A stretch of DNA of 64,000 nucleotides. Origin: Himantopus leucocephalus. Lineage: Eukaryota; Chordata; Aves; Charadriiformes; Recurvirostridae. The position numbers were made by a program, and so were the translations under genes. This document shows positions 62,874 through 64,000 of this stretch, one piece after another; positions within the stretch are counted from its first letter, which is position 1, and each line of letters begins with the position of its first letter. The DNA is taken from positions 54,616,130-54,680,129 of the forward strand of contig RSEF01000031.1 in NCBI GenBank assembly GCA_003993805.1. Direction: 5' to 3'. Below the pieces are notes generated by a model. That model made no database searches, was not told where the DNA came from, and saw nothing but the letters and a program-made list of their open reading frames with translations.

Positions 62874-64000
62874 TGTGGCAGGGTTTTCTTATTTTAGCAA
62901 AAGAATGATTGAAAATTAACATCTTGTATGGAATTATCAGAATACAATGAGAAATAATTTATGGCACAGTATACTCAAAATCTCTTTTAATCTTCTAAAA
63001 TTTGAATGCGGTATGAGAAATTCTGTGTCAGTTATTGCTGTATGTTACAGTTAAAATTTACTGGAGTCATATAGAATTTGTGGGAGTAAAATTGTTGCCT
63101 GCCTTTTAAAGTTAATATTGAAAAAATTTTCCCAAATGTAACATTTGCGATTATTTAGCGACAAATTTATTTTACATTTTGAAATGAGGTTGATATCGCT
63201 TTAATTTCTTAAATTTTTACGAAGAAAAATGTGTTTCCCTGCTGGACAGGAAATGTGTCTAATTATGTTTTACATAAATTACATAATTGTTTTACATACT
63301 TGCATATCTTCCTGCCAGTAAAGGAAACATTTCATTGAAATGTAGTGTTTTTCTATCTTCTTTGTGTTTAAGGAATATCTTGATTACATTTTTTAAACAT
63401 GTAAATGAAAGAAATATATAGAAAACATTGCCCACTGCTTACTTAAAATAAAAGTAAAATGCTACTGAAAATTAGTATTGTTTTGAGCTTTTTTTTACTT
63501 TTTGCATACTCTCTTGATGACAACTGTGAACATGAACTTTTCTTGTATAACATTTTATTAGAAATATTGAAATAGAAAATGTGTGCTGTACTTTAGCAAG
63601 TTATTACTCAAAGTTGCACTTAGGGTGAATGTGTGGAAGTACAAGGTCTTGTGTATTTTAATATAGGGAAAGCAGTCTGGTTATAAAGTGGATAGAGCAT
63701 CATCTTTTCAAAAAGTGTGTCAAACTATCAATTACATTGCAATTAATTTAGCAGAACATCATATGGCTCAGTTTTGACCTAAACCAAATGTCAGTTGATA
63801 AATCTATCCCATTTTTTTCTTCAGAAAAATATGGGGATTAAATTTCCAGGCAGGTGTTAGAGCTTAGAATAAAAAGAGTGAGATGTGTATAGAAGCTACT
63901 TGAGTCTCATGAGGCTGATTTTAATTCAGCTATTTCTCTGGAGTACCACACAAACCAATGAGTTCCAAATCCTGGGGTTACTTGCCTTTATATGAAATCA
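62874..64000. other. AT-rich unique DNA, window right edge
   Basis: Nothing recognisable is seen. Confidence 0.6.

Noticed and set aside
1..64000. CRISPR arrays, operons, ribosomal RNA, phage or plasmid features
   Set aside because: None seen; CR1 and ERVL repeats show this is vertebrate nuclear DNA.

Overview
This window looks like gene-poor bird DNA. The two best diagnostics are a well-kept CR1 retrotransposon 3' end at 35112-35404, which finishes in the avian ATTCTATGAT-type tandem octamers, and a 637-bp solo LTR of an ERVL-type endogenous retrovirus at 8718-9354. That LTR starts TGTGCTGGTTT, ends in CA and sits between perfect GTATT target duplications. Base composition is AT-rich and CpG-poor, with no operons, no tRNA or rRNA genes and no CRISPR array. 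I found no exon I would defend. The longest open frames (176, 171 and 163 codons) resemble no family I recognise and fit chance expectation for 64 kb of DNA. The window is therefore most simply an intergenic desert or the inside of a very long intron.

Layout. 1-2.3 kb holds two decayed antisense LINE pieces (CR1-like at 520-690, CR1/L3-superfamily-like at 1540-1960) around a GC-richer patch. 2.3-24 kb is mostly unique sequence with simple repeats, a G-quadruplex-type G-run, the solo LTR at 8.7-9.4 kb, several perfect hairpins, and a CpG-enriched, palindrome-bearing block at 21.4-22.3 kb. An antisense CR1 end lies at 23976-24070, followed by an alternating purine/pyrimidine tract at 24.7 kb. 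25-30 kb has two candidate conserved regulatory blocks and, at 28794-29112, a fossil of the C-terminal part of an L1/Tx1-type LINE reverse transcriptase. This is the most surprising item, because avian LINEs are almost all CR1. 30-48 kb is unique sequence interrupted by a 100-N gap (34079-34178) and the CR1 copy at 35.1 kb, with a regulatory-looking block at 47.5-48.0 kb. From about 50 kb to the end the DNA becomes markedly more AT-rich and almost featureless, with a 10-N gap at 57828.

No gene set works together here. The biology on view is the repeat history of a bird chromosome plus possible long-range regulatory elements whose conservation cannot be judged from one sequence. I see no evidence for a new molecular system.
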